Position numbers and translations under genes: made by a program
Notes under the pieces: generated by a model
What the model saw: only the letters and a program-made list of their open reading frames with translations
The model's database searches: none
Told to the model about the DNA's origin: nothing
Origin: Phycisphaerales bacterium
GTDB taxonomy: Bacteria; Planctomycetota; Phycisphaerae; Sedimentisphaerales; Anaerohalosphaeraceae
Assembly: GCA_011048645.1 (NCBI GenBank)
Contig: DSDR01000256.1
Span: 1-5,262, forward strand
Direction of reading: 5' to 3'
Length of the DNA: 5,262 bases
Shown: one piece after another, positions 1-5,172 of the stretch
How positions within the stretch are numbered: position 1 is the first letter of the stretch
Layout: every line of letters begins with the position of its first letter

Positions 1-10
1 ATGGATCGCC

Positions 11-1381
11 TTACGGCGAAATACAGTGTATATTCGCCGGATCAGTACAGCTTAACCAATCCTGTGCCAATAAGACAAAATCCTTAAAATCGACGTAACA
101 ATCCCGGTTCAGATCGCCGGGCAGGTACGTTCCGGGCGTAAAACAGCCGTCCAGGAAATTCTCGATTTGTTGTCCGTCCAAAAGCCAGCTCAGGTTAAAC
201 CGGACAAACTGAGCGCCTTGATACATATGGTTGGGGCCGCCTTCGAACATTAGATAAATCCAGCCTTCGCTCGGCGTGCCCGGTCGGCCTGCGGTCATTG
301 ATGAATACGCGCTGGGGCCGTCAAAGACCAGTCGCTTGACCGGCCAGGTCTGACCGCCGTCAAAACTGCCCCACACCGTCATTCGCTGACGTCCGCTGTT
401 TGAATCAATATTGCTGAAGATCAAAATGTCCTGATCTCTGACCGGAAGCCTGACCAGGCCGCCCATCAATCCGTAGGTACTGTCCTGATTGCCGTCGGGC
501 AGGACGTCGCTGACCGACAAATCCTGCCAGGTGTGGCCGTCGTCATAACTCCAGGCGATATGCCGCCACAGCGGACTCAAGCCGTCGGTGGACAGGTGAC
601 GACGTGAATTGTAATTGATGACGCCGCTGGACAGCTCCGCCAGCGCCGCCTCGCCGGTTCCCAGAGCGGGAAACGGGGCGCTGGTTTGCCATGTGTATCC
701 CCCGTCGTCGCTGTACATAGCGCAGTTATAATGATTCGACCAGTTCTCTCTTGCATTGCTCCAGCCCGGCATCACGCGAGCGGGCATCAGCAGCCGCCCT
801 TTGTGCTGGCCGTACCGCAGAGTAATGCCGGAATCTGCCCCGTGCGTAAACGCGCTGCCGGCCTGGTACATTTCGTCGTTAATGACGGTCGCTTCATTGG
901 CGGCAACAATGTCTTTTCTCTGGCCGTTGTGCTCCCAGGTCTTGCCGTGGTCACGACTGCGCCAGGAATGCCCGATCTCCCAATCGCCGCCGACGCCGTC
1001 CATAAATACAATCACATCGCCAGTGGTTTCATCGACCACCGCCGCGCCCAGCCCGACGCCGGCCATGCCTGGATCGTCGCCAATCACAATTTGATCACCC
1101 CACGTCGCCCCGCCGTCCTCGCTGCGGCGAACGCGGGGCAGGGTATTCTGTCCCCAAAACGCCAGCGCCGTTCCGTCCAGCGCGACCACAATGCTCGGAA
1201 ACCGACCGCCCGTATAGATCTGATGCATTTCCATCGCAGGCTCTCCCAGAAACGGATCCAGCCGCGCATCCTGAAACTCCAGATTGGCAGCCCCCAGCGC
1301 AACCGATCCGAGCCAACCTGTAACAGAAAAAACTGCGATTGCGAAGATGAGTACAAATGTTGTTGTTCGATTTTCAGGCAT
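11..1381 (-). CDS. Secreted sialidase-like BNR/Asp-box protein with C-terminal half-dockerin module
   Basis: Predicted exported six-bladed beta-propeller of the sialidase superfamily, 456 aa from the chosen ATG. Seen: a signal peptide at residues 1-31 (basic NR, then a hydrophobic run ending ALGA); a RFP motif at R60, matching the RIP arginine of sialidases; five Asp boxes S-x-D-x-G-x-T-W at about 87-94, 142-149, 224-231, 278-285 and 339-346; HKGRLLMPAR at 193-202; E244 and R260 in the usual Glu/Arg spacing; R331 or R333; and AYSS with Y359 as likely nucleophile. Residues 421-456 are a half-dockerin with loop ligands D423, N425, D427, Y429, D431 and D434. The start is ATG 1381, preceded by GGAAG 8 nt upstream; the in-frame TTG at 1396 overlaps that ribosome site. 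The gene is 68 nt after the dockerin-like gene, probably same operon. The segment between RFP and the first Asp box is short and lacks the usual catalytic Asp, so true sialidase activity is uncertain. Confidence 0.85.
   Translation of the reverse strand: MPENRTTTFVLIFAIAVFSVTGWLGSVALGAANLEFQDARLDPFLGEPAMEMHQIYTGGRFPSIVVALDGTALAFWGQNTLPRVRRSEDGGATWGDQIVIGDDPGMAGVGLGAAVVDETTGDVIVFMDGVGGDWEIGHSWRSRDHGKTWEHNGQRKDIVAANEATVINDEMYQAGSAFTHGADSGITLRYGQHKGRLLMPARVMPGWSNARENWSNHYNCAMYSDDGGYTWQTSAPFPALGTGEAALAELSSGVINYNSRRHLSTDGLSPLWRHIAWSYDDGHTWQDLSVSDVLPDGNQDSTYGLMGGLVRLPVRDQDILIFSNIDSNSGRQRMTVWGSFDGGQTWPVKRLVFDGPSAYSSMTAGRPGTPSEGWIYLMFEGGPNHMYQGAQFVRFNLSWLLDGQQIENFLDGCFTPGTYLPGDLNRDCYVDFKDFVLLAQDWLSCTDPANIHCISP
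96..127 (-). repeat. Half-dockerin coding repeat, copy 1
   Basis: A 32-bp segment encoding the YLPGDLNRDCY part of the calcium-loop module. It matches 1538-1569 at 29 of 32 positions by eye, in the same orientation. This shows that the C-terminal modules of the two secreted proteins share recent ancestry or strong constraint. Confidence 0.75.
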
Positions 1382-1389
1382 TCTTCTTT

Positions 1390-1394
1390 CTTCC
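1390..1394 (-). promoter_or_regulatory. Ribosome binding site of the sialidase-like gene
   Basis: GGAAG followed by an all-purine spacer of 8 nt precedes ATG 1381. The in-frame TTG at 1396-1394 shares bases with this site, so it is unlikely to be the start. Confidence 0.6.
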
Positions 1395-1449
1395 AAACAA
1401 TAATCCGTTCATCTATTTCGATACAACCACGCTGTCCGTTTCGTTGACG

Positions 1450-2364
1450 TTAAGGTACAAGACAACGGTCAGGCCATGTCGTATCCGTACACAACATCCA
1501 ACTGTCCGCCATCAACGCCAAATCCAACAAATCAACATAACAATCCCGATTCAGGTCGCCGGGCAGATAGACCGTCCCCAGCTGCCCGCAATAAGGGTCC
1601 TGGCCGTGAATCATAACGGTCACATCGTCGATCGGCTGATGATGAAAATCCGGATCGAGGCTCTCAACGGTGTGAACCAGTGTGACAGACCGCAACCGAC
1701 CCGGAATGGGAACCTGTTCGATTGCCGCCGTTACGGTGCGTACGCCGGACTGCATCGCGGCAAACAGCAGTGTAATCGGCTGCGCCGGTCCGGCGCCGAG
1801 ATCAACTTCGGCCGCATAATCGCCAAGCGGGGCCACGGTCACTTCCACTGGCTCGGCAGGTTGGCCGCACAGGATGATGTTATACGAATCCAAAGACGAT
1901 TCAGACGTGAGATTCAGTGTGTTGTTTTCGGCGGTGATGATCATTCCCTCGGTCATATACGTCGCCCGGTAATGCGGATCCCAGTCATTGGCGATGTCAT
2001 CCACCCGAATCCACCCGCCGCCGGGATACGGGTCGCCGGTGGACATCACAACCGCCTGGCTTTGTAAAATCCCCGATGCGTCCGGCGTACTTGAAAACAT
2101 CAGGGCGTATGGCGTCTCTTTGTCCAGCGGGATGCCGTCAAATGCCCAGGTCACCAAAACGCCGTTTCCCGCCGCGACCATATCAACCGCCGTTGACGAA
2201 ACACCGAGCAGATTGGATGCATTCATCTCATCGGGGTCCAGCTCGGAAAAGACCACCAGATAGACATCCCCCGCCGTTTGGCCGAAACCGGATTCGCTTG
2301 TTTTGTACGTCCAGCCCAACAGATACACCGTCTGCGGCAGTTCCAGGCCTTCAGGTTCTATCAT
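1450..2364 (-). CDS. Body of a secreted beta-sandwich/Calx-beta-like protein with half-dockerin (frame lacks its own signal peptide)
   Basis: This frame carries 304 aa of an extracellular protein of unknown substrate. Seen: about 1-138 is a beta-rich N-terminal domain (YLLGWTYKTSESGFGQTAG, then a WAFDGIPL...YALMFSS stretch and GGGWIRVDD). About 150-258 resembles a Calx-beta-like repeat common in planctomycete surface proteins (SYNIILCGQPAEPVEVTV, then V-T-A-A, a HTVESLDPDF stretch and DDVTVMI). Residues 266-304 are a half-dockerin with ligands D270, N272, D274, Y276, D278 and D281, and cysteines C259, C275, C292 and C301. The ATG at 2364 is probably not the true start: there is no good ribosome site, no signal peptide, and the frame is open upstream to 2406. 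The natural N-terminus lies in another frame at 2361-2519, so this gene is probably frameshifted. With the frame restored the protein would be about 356 aa. Binding or adhesion is more likely than catalysis; no catalytic motif is visible. Confidence 0.75.
   Translation of the reverse strand: MIEPEGLELPQTVYLLGWTYKTSESGFGQTAGDVYLVVFSELDPDEMNASNLLGVSSTAVDMVAAGNGVLVTWAFDGIPLDKETPYALMFSSTPDASGILQSQAVVMSTGDPYPGGGWIRVDDIANDWDPHYRATYMTEGMIITAENNTLNLTSESSLDSYNIILCGQPAEPVEVTVAPLGDYAAEVDLGAGPAQPITLLFAAMQSGVRTVTAAIEQVPIPGRLRSVTLVHTVESLDPDFHHQPIDDVTVMIHGQDPYCGQLGTVYLPGDLNRDCYVDLLDLALMADSWMLCTDTTWPDRCLVP
1538..1569 (-). repeat. Half-dockerin coding repeat, copy 2
   Basis: Second copy of the calcium-loop coding segment, with only three differences from 96-127, each leaving the amino acid unchanged. 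Flanking dockerin sequence diverges (DFKDFVLLAQDWL against DLLDLALMADSWM). Confidence 0.75.
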
Positions 2365-2519
2365 TCCACGCCGGGCGTAAAGGTCTGCCCCCAGCCGCTG
2401 GCGCGGTCATCTGAAAACGTCCCGAAACCGCTGGTAAACAGAGTTTTCCCCGCCGCGGTTGAAATCAGCAGTATGACCATACAAATCCTGCACATAAATA
2501 CATTTAAACCGCTTTTCAT
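2361..2519 (-). CDS. Signal-peptide N-terminal fragment of the frameshifted dockerin-like gene
   Basis: A 52-codon frame starting at ATG 2519 with a near-ideal ribosome site, GAGGAG at 2530-2525, 5 nt upstream. The start MKSGLNVFMCRICMVILLIS reads as a signal peptide with a basic n-region, a hydrophobic core to about residue 21 and likely cleavage near TAAGK. The mature part ends GWGQTFTPGVE, the kind of beta-strand entry expected just before LELPQTVYLLGW of the downstream frame. The TGA stop (2363-2361) overlaps the ATG of the body frame (2364-2362) as ATGA. I infer that the two frames are one gene broken by a one-base change; reading one extra A would give GVEMIEPEGLELP. Translational coupling of two real proteins is possible but would separate the export signal from its cargo. 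The gene lies 31 nt after the GntR gene stop, consistent with one operon. Confidence 0.7.
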   Translation of the reverse strand: MKSGLNVFMCRICMVILLISTAAGKTLFTSGFGTFSDDRASGWGQTFTPGVE

Positions 2520-2524
2520 CAAAA

Positions 2525-2530
2525 CTCCTC
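2525..2530 (-). promoter_or_regulatory. Ribosome binding site GAGGAG of the split dockerin gene
   Basis: GAGGAG is 5 nt before ATG 2519. It is the strongest Shine-Dalgarno match in the window and fixes the true start of the frameshifted gene in the signal-peptide frame, not at ATG 2364. Confidence 0.75.
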
Positions 2531-2550
2531 TAATCAACGCCGGATATCAC

Positions 2551-3336
2551 TTATGAATTCTGACTTTTGTCGCTGGAAAGATTCAACAACTTGAAAATAT
2601 ACAAAAAATGCCTCGAAATCAGCTCGGCGGCGTCCTGACTGCTGCGCCGCACGAGGGCATCATACAGTTCACGATGGGTGGACATACCGGGCGCTTCGAG
2701 GAGCGTACTGTATTGCTGCGTCCCCATCGACCGCACAAGCACTTGATATGCCATCGCGTACCATTGCATCAGTTTGGGGCGATAGACGCGAACATACTGA
2801 GGCCCGCCGGCCATCTCATTAACGGTCAGATGAAAATGGATGTCTTCTTGCCTGAACACGTTGATATCAGAGCTTTGCATGGCCTTGTCCATCCGCTCGA
2901 TAATCCGGCCCAGCACAGCCAGTTGCTCATCGCTAATATTCGAGGCAAGACCATAAAAGGAACCCGTCTCAAAATTCACCCGAAAACGATAGATATCCAG
3001 CGCGATTTCAGGATCGCTGAAATCCACCAGAAAAGAACCGCGATTGCGATCCGTATAAAGCCAGCCTTCCTGACGAAGTCTGTAAAACGCTTCGCGCACA
3101 GGGCCGTTGCTGACCTGCAATTCTTTGGCCACCACCGATTCGGTAATCTTGCCGGCGTAATGGATTTGTGTTTCGGGATCTTCTCCGGGAAACACAATTT
3201 CGCGCAGGATGTGCTCGTACACCTCCTCGGCCAGCGCATTGCCTTTTCGGGAACCCTCATGAAAAGGAATATAATCAAAGATCTGGTGCATAGGGACGGC
3301 GGACATCGTGTGTGTGATCTCCCTGAGTGGACTCAT
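2551..3336 (-). CDS. GntR-family transcriptional regulator, FadR subfamily (FCD domain)
   Basis: Cytoplasmic DNA-binding regulator, 261 aa from ATG 3336. Seen: an N-terminal winged helix at about 33-107 with the GntR signature ITESVVAKELQVSNGPVREA, then FYRLRQEGW and wing RNRGSFLV; then an all-helical FCD domain at about 112-248. All four FCD metal ligands are in place: D165 and H169 (D-I-H-F-H), H221 and H243, with the usual 22-residue spacing of the last two. In this family such domains bind Zn or Ni together with an organic or sugar acid, and effector binding usually releases DNA. The start is ATG 3336, because GGAAAGG at 3351-3345 is 8 nt upstream; TTG 3342 would be only 2 nt away. The family includes NanR, UxuR-like and LldR-like proteins. 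Its position directly before a sialidase-like gene suggests sensing of a sugar acid, but the ligand cannot be read from sequence. A promoter with a repeat-rich candidate operator precedes it. Confidence 0.93.
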   Translation of the reverse strand: MSPLREITHTMSAVPMHQIFDYIPFHEGSRKGNALAEEVYEHILREIVFPGEDPETQIHYAGKITESVVAKELQVSNGPVREAFYRLRQEGWLYTDRNRGSFLVDFSDPEIALDIYRFRVNFETGSFYGLASNISDEQLAVLGRIIERMDKAMQSSDINVFRQEDIHFHLTVNEMAGGPQYVRVYRPKLMQWYAMAYQVLVRSMGTQQYSTLLEAPGMSTHRELYDALVRRSSQDAAELISRHFLYIFKLLNLSSDKSQNS

Positions 3337-3344
3337 TGGCAATA

Positions 3345-3351
3345 CCTTTCC
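3345..3351 (-). promoter_or_regulatory. Ribosome binding site deciding the GntR start
   Basis: GGAAAGG lies 8 nt before ATG 3336 but only 2 nt before TTG 3342, so the ATG is the better start. Confidence 0.65.
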
Positions 3352-3405
3352 GACTATTTCATAAATCCCAATCCAAGCGATTAGACCGAAGATAGTTGAT
3401 ATATG

Positions 3406-3429
3406 CTTAATTACTTAAGTACTTAATTG
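3406..3429. repeat. Three tandem octamers over the predicted transcription start; candidate operator
   Basis: Three contiguous 8-bp units: CTTAATTA (3406-3413), CTTAAGTA (3414-3421) and CTTAATTG (3422-3429). The array includes two overlapping perfect palindromes, TACTTAAGTA (3412-3421) and TTAAGTACTTAA (3415-3426). It begins 2 bp downstream of the -10 box and covers about -5 to +19 of the predicted transcript, where a bound repressor would block polymerase. Autoregulation by the adjacent GntR protein is the simplest inference. Confidence 0.5.
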
Positions 3430-3430
3430 A

Positions 3431-3484
3431 ATTATAATGGAAAGCCATTTTTGATACAAGAAAAAAACTTTAAAAAGAAAAAAA
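3431..3484 (-). promoter_or_regulatory. sigma70-like promoter with A/T-tract upstream element for the GntR operon
   Basis: On the minus strand, TTGTAT (3459-3454) is followed after exactly 17 bp by TATAAT (3436-3431), a perfect -10 hexamer. The -35 keeps only the TTG of the consensus. Directly upstream, 3461-3484 is a set of A/T tracts (runs of seven, five and seven) in the position of an UP element. The predicted start is an A near 3424, giving a 5' leader of about 88 nt to ATG 3336. Use of E. coli-like consensus in this phylum is an assumption. Confidence 0.6.
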
Positions 3485-3709
3485 TATTTGAAGAATTTAG
3501 CAATTAAGATATTATAGGTTTATTGTATCATTTACTTTCCAGTAAAGATGGATTATATGCGGGTCTCTTTTTTAAGTGATCTTAACCTATCTACAACAAT
3601 ACCTTAATGGCATTAATACATCAAACCGACTAAAAAAACCGGTCATATTTTGACATAACTATGCTCTATAAAGGATGTTATGGTGTTCTCAAAAAGGCCG
3701 TAAAATGAC

Positions 3710-3725
3710 TCGCCCGTAAGGGCGA
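3710..3725. repeat. GC-rich hairpin with GTAA loop
   Basis: TCGCCC-GTAA-GGGCGA is a perfect 6-bp stem closed by a GNRA-type tetraloop when read on the plus strand (TTAC loop on the minus strand), standing out in AT-rich surroundings. It is flanked by T-rich sequence on the plus-strand 3' side but has no immediate T run, so a terminator role is weak. A shorter relative, TCGCC-GTAA-GGCGA, is on the minus strand at 19-6. Confidence 0.5.
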
Positions 3726-3764
3726 ATCCTCAATTTTGCTCTTTTATCTTTGATTTTTGATCTT

Positions 3765-3789
3765 TCCAACTGGCCATCGGTCAGTTGGA
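3765..3789. repeat. Long inverted repeat (11-bp hairpin)
   Basis: TCCAACTG (3765-3772) pairs with CAGTTGGA (3782-3789). The stem extends inward by one G-T wobble and two C-G pairs to an ATC loop. No U tract follows on either strand, so it is not a standard terminator; it could be an operator, RNA structure or part of a dispersed element. Confidence 0.5.
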
Positions 3790-3830
3790 GTTAATAACAT
3801 AATTTAAGGGTCTTGACATGTCTATAAATA

Positions 3831-3866
3831 CAGGCGTTCAGCACCACTTTCTTTGCCAAACGCCTG
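3831..3866. repeat. Inverted repeat CAGGCGTT / AACGCCTG
   Basis: A perfect 8-bp inverted repeat with a 20-nt spacer, in the 3' flank of the GH2 fragment. On the minus strand it is followed by TATTTATAG, only weakly U-rich. It may protect or end the GH2 transcript, or be a protein-binding site. Confidence 0.4.
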
Positions 3867-3868
3867 CA

Positions 3869-3880
3869 TAGATCGATCTA
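3869..3880. repeat. 12-bp perfect palindrome TAGATCGATCTA
   Basis: A perfect palindrome 2 bp beyond the CAGGCGTT/AACGCCTG repeat and about 40 bp past the GH2 stop. No adjacent promoter is evident; function unknown. Confidence 0.35.
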
Positions 3881-3916
3881 AACAAAACTAAAAAGAGCTT
3901 TATTTGACCCATTTAG

Positions 3917-3937
3917 CCGTGTCACCTGCTGACACGG
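3917..3937 (-). terminator. Hairpin over the GH2 stop codon; weak terminator candidate
   Basis: CCGTGTCA (3917-3924) pairs perfectly with TGACACGG (3930-3937) around a 5-nt loop, with the TGA stop inside the stem. On the minus strand the following bases are CTAAATGG, not a T run; the first T run is about 20 nt further on. It might slow or end transcription, or simply protect the 3' end. Confidence 0.25.
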
Positions 3938-5112
3938 GAATCGGGAACCGCCATCACGTCCAACTCTGCTACCGTGGTGTAGTAGCTTTGGCCGTGTTCG
4001 TTGAGCGCTTTGAGCCGGATATAACGTGCCTGACAAGGCCGGTCAAAAAAGGCTTCCTGCCAGCGGGCGTGATTGTCAAACAAGCCGCGTTTGACCCGCT
4101 GCCACTGCTGACCGTCCAGGCTGACAAAAAACTCATAGCGATCGATCCGACCATTGGCCGAATCCTGTCGCCCCAAATAGCGAAAACCGACCAGGTTGAG
4201 CGTCCGCCCCAGATCCACATCGATTTCATGGGGCATAGGGTCCTGTGTCGTGGACCAGTTGGTATGCCAGAACGTGGCTGGATCGCCGTCAATGGCGTGT
4301 TCCATCTCACCCTCGCCGGGTTGGACGCTGTCGGCCCGCACCACACGCCACTCGCCTTTTTCCAGATCAAGCAAATCATAAAACTGTGGGAATTCGCGAC
4401 CGATCGGCAGACTCTCAACGCCTTGCCGGGTCCGCGTCACGGCATAGACGGTGCCGGCTCGATCAAAAGTAAACGGCTCAGTATAACGAACCGCGCTGTC
4501 CCTGCCGGCCGGACGATCAAACCAATACAGCACCTCCATATCAGCGGGGGCGTGCAGACTGATTTGGCGGGAATGATCCGTCTCGGAGACCTTGACTTTG
4601 GAATCGCTGACCGTCGGCGGCAAGGGAACCGCAAGGCGCTGCCGGCCCTGCTCGGCCATTTGGGAGGGACGACGGGCACGCAGCGGCGACAGGGTATAGC
4701 GCATTTGCACCGTTTCAGGGGCAAACCGATGAATCTGCATCGGCTGCGGACCGCAACTGGCGCCGCCCAGTCCCATGTGCTCAACGTCGATGCAGAACAC
4801 CACTTCGTCGCGCGGAATGACCCGATGGATATGCCGCGCCTCGTCAAGATCTTTGGCCGTGTGGTGCAGCGCGCTGGCTGAATACCGTCCGTCCATTTGA
4901 ATCATCACGCCGCGCCCGCTGTCATCGGTCAGAGCCGCCCAGCGCAGGTCCGTCTTGTTGCCGTTGTCCTGGGGACGAACATAACGTTCATATTGCTCGG
5001 ACACCGGCCCCTGATACAGTCCCACATCAGCGCTTTGCCAACGATCCCGATAGCTTTCATGTGGGCCGCGCCCCAGCCAGGTGAACGTGTCATACGGTTC
5101 GGCCAGCATCAT
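3922..5112 (-). CDS. 5'-truncated GH2 beta-galactosidase fragment: small-chain C-terminus, chitobiase-C-like domain, F5/8 type C domain
   Basis: The 396 codons from the first in-frame ATG encode only the tail of a large LacZ-type GH2 enzyme. Residues 1-145 match the end of the beta-galactosidase small-chain domain: TWLGRGPHESYRDRW, DNGNKTDLRW and HMGLGGASCGP, corresponding to WLGLGPQENYPDR and HMGIGG near the end of E. coli LacZ. Residues 165-235 resemble a chitobiase/Fn3-like domain (VLYWFDRP...YTEPFTFDRAGTVYAVT). Residues 250-388 are an F5/8 type C (discoidin/CBM32-like) domain: AIDGDPATFWHTNW, IDVDLG, RYEFFVSLDGQQW and ARYIRLKA. The Trp of E. coli-type HMGIGGDDSW is Cys here, as in some other GH2 enzymes. 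Homology continues upstream of ATG 5112 (TLPKIGVQ immediately before MMLAEPYD), but an in-frame TAA at 5173-5175 cuts it off. No ribosome site precedes 5112, and the catalytic barrel is absent. This is a remnant or assembly-broken gene, not a functional galactosidase by itself. Confidence 0.85.
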   Translation of the reverse strand: MMLAEPYDTFTWLGRGPHESYRDRWQSADVGLYQGPVSEQYERYVRPQDNGNKTDLRWAALTDDSGRGVMIQMDGRYSASALHHTAKDLDEARHIHRVIPRDEVVFCIDVEHMGLGGASCGPQPMQIHRFAPETVQMRYTLSPLRARRPSQMAEQGRQRLAVPLPPTVSDSKVKVSETDHSRQISLHAPADMEVLYWFDRPAGRDSAVRYTEPFTFDRAGTVYAVTRTRQGVESLPIGREFPQFYDLLDLEKGEWRVVRADSVQPGEGEMEHAIDGDPATFWHTNWSTTQDPMPHEIDVDLGRTLNLVGFRYLGRQDSANGRIDRYEFFVSLDGQQWQRVKRGLFDNHARWQEAFFDRPCQARYIRLKALNEHGQSYYTTVAELDVMAVPDSRVSR

Positions 5113-5172
5113 TTGAACGCCGATTTTCGGCAGCGTCGGCGTGTCCTTTCGGCAAGCGAGAAAAAAATGAAT

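Larger units (their letters stand above)
3337..3921. other. AT-rich intergenic regulatory region
   Basis: About 585 bp between the GH2 fragment and the GntR gene with no convincing coding frame on either strand; composition is clearly AT-richer than the flanking genes. The part next to the GntR gene (about 3400-3485) holds a minus-strand promoter and tandem octamers. The part next to the GH2 fragment (about 3710-3940) holds several inverted repeats. The stretch 3530-3700 shows short A and T tracts and two TTAAG/CTTAA pairs, but nothing I can name. Confidence 0.7.

Noticed and set aside
1382..1396. TTG at 1396 as the start of the sialidase-like gene
   Set aside because: The codon overlaps the purine-rich ribosome site of ATG 1381 and would add charged residues in front of the signal peptide.
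2361..2370. Programmed -1 ribosomal frameshift in the split dockerin gene
   Set aside because: The bases around GTGGAATGATAG contain no X-XXY-YYZ slippery heptamer and no obvious downstream stem-loop at the right distance; mutation or sequence error is simpler.
2551..3336. Naming the regulator nanR
   Set aside because: Length and family agree with NanR and a sialidase-like gene is adjacent, but FCD regulators of many ligands look alike at this level and no sialate catabolic genes are visible.
3337..3342. TTG at 3342 as the start of the GntR gene
   Set aside because: It lies only 2 nt from the GGAAAGG site; ATG 3336 has an 8-nt spacing and is a stronger start codon.
3632..3654. Terminator on the minus strand ending in seven T (3638-3632)
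   Set aside because: The preceding stem GTCA/TGAC is only 4 bp, AT-rich and separated from the T run by CGG; too weak to call.
3661..3708. Small plus-strand ORF of 15 codons (MLYKGCYGVLKKAVK)
   Set aside because: No ribosome site or promoter and no reason to expect conservation; consistent with chance.
3813..3841. Plus-strand promoter from TTGACA at 3813 (and another TTGACA at 3650)
   Set aside because: At a 16-18 bp spacing neither has a -10-like hexamer; the TATAAA motifs nearby are at wrong distances.
3904..4881. Long plus-strand open frame opposite the GH2 fragment, and similar plus-strand frames at 686-1447, 1357-2067 and 2608-3384
   Set aside because: They mirror minus-strand genes with clear domain motifs, have no recognisable motifs or ribosome sites, and are explained as antisense shadows.
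3922..5112. Standalone small subunit of a two-subunit beta-galactosidase (LacM type)
   Set aside because: Only the last part of the small-chain domain is present, homology begins upstream of any start codon, and no large subunit is adjacent.
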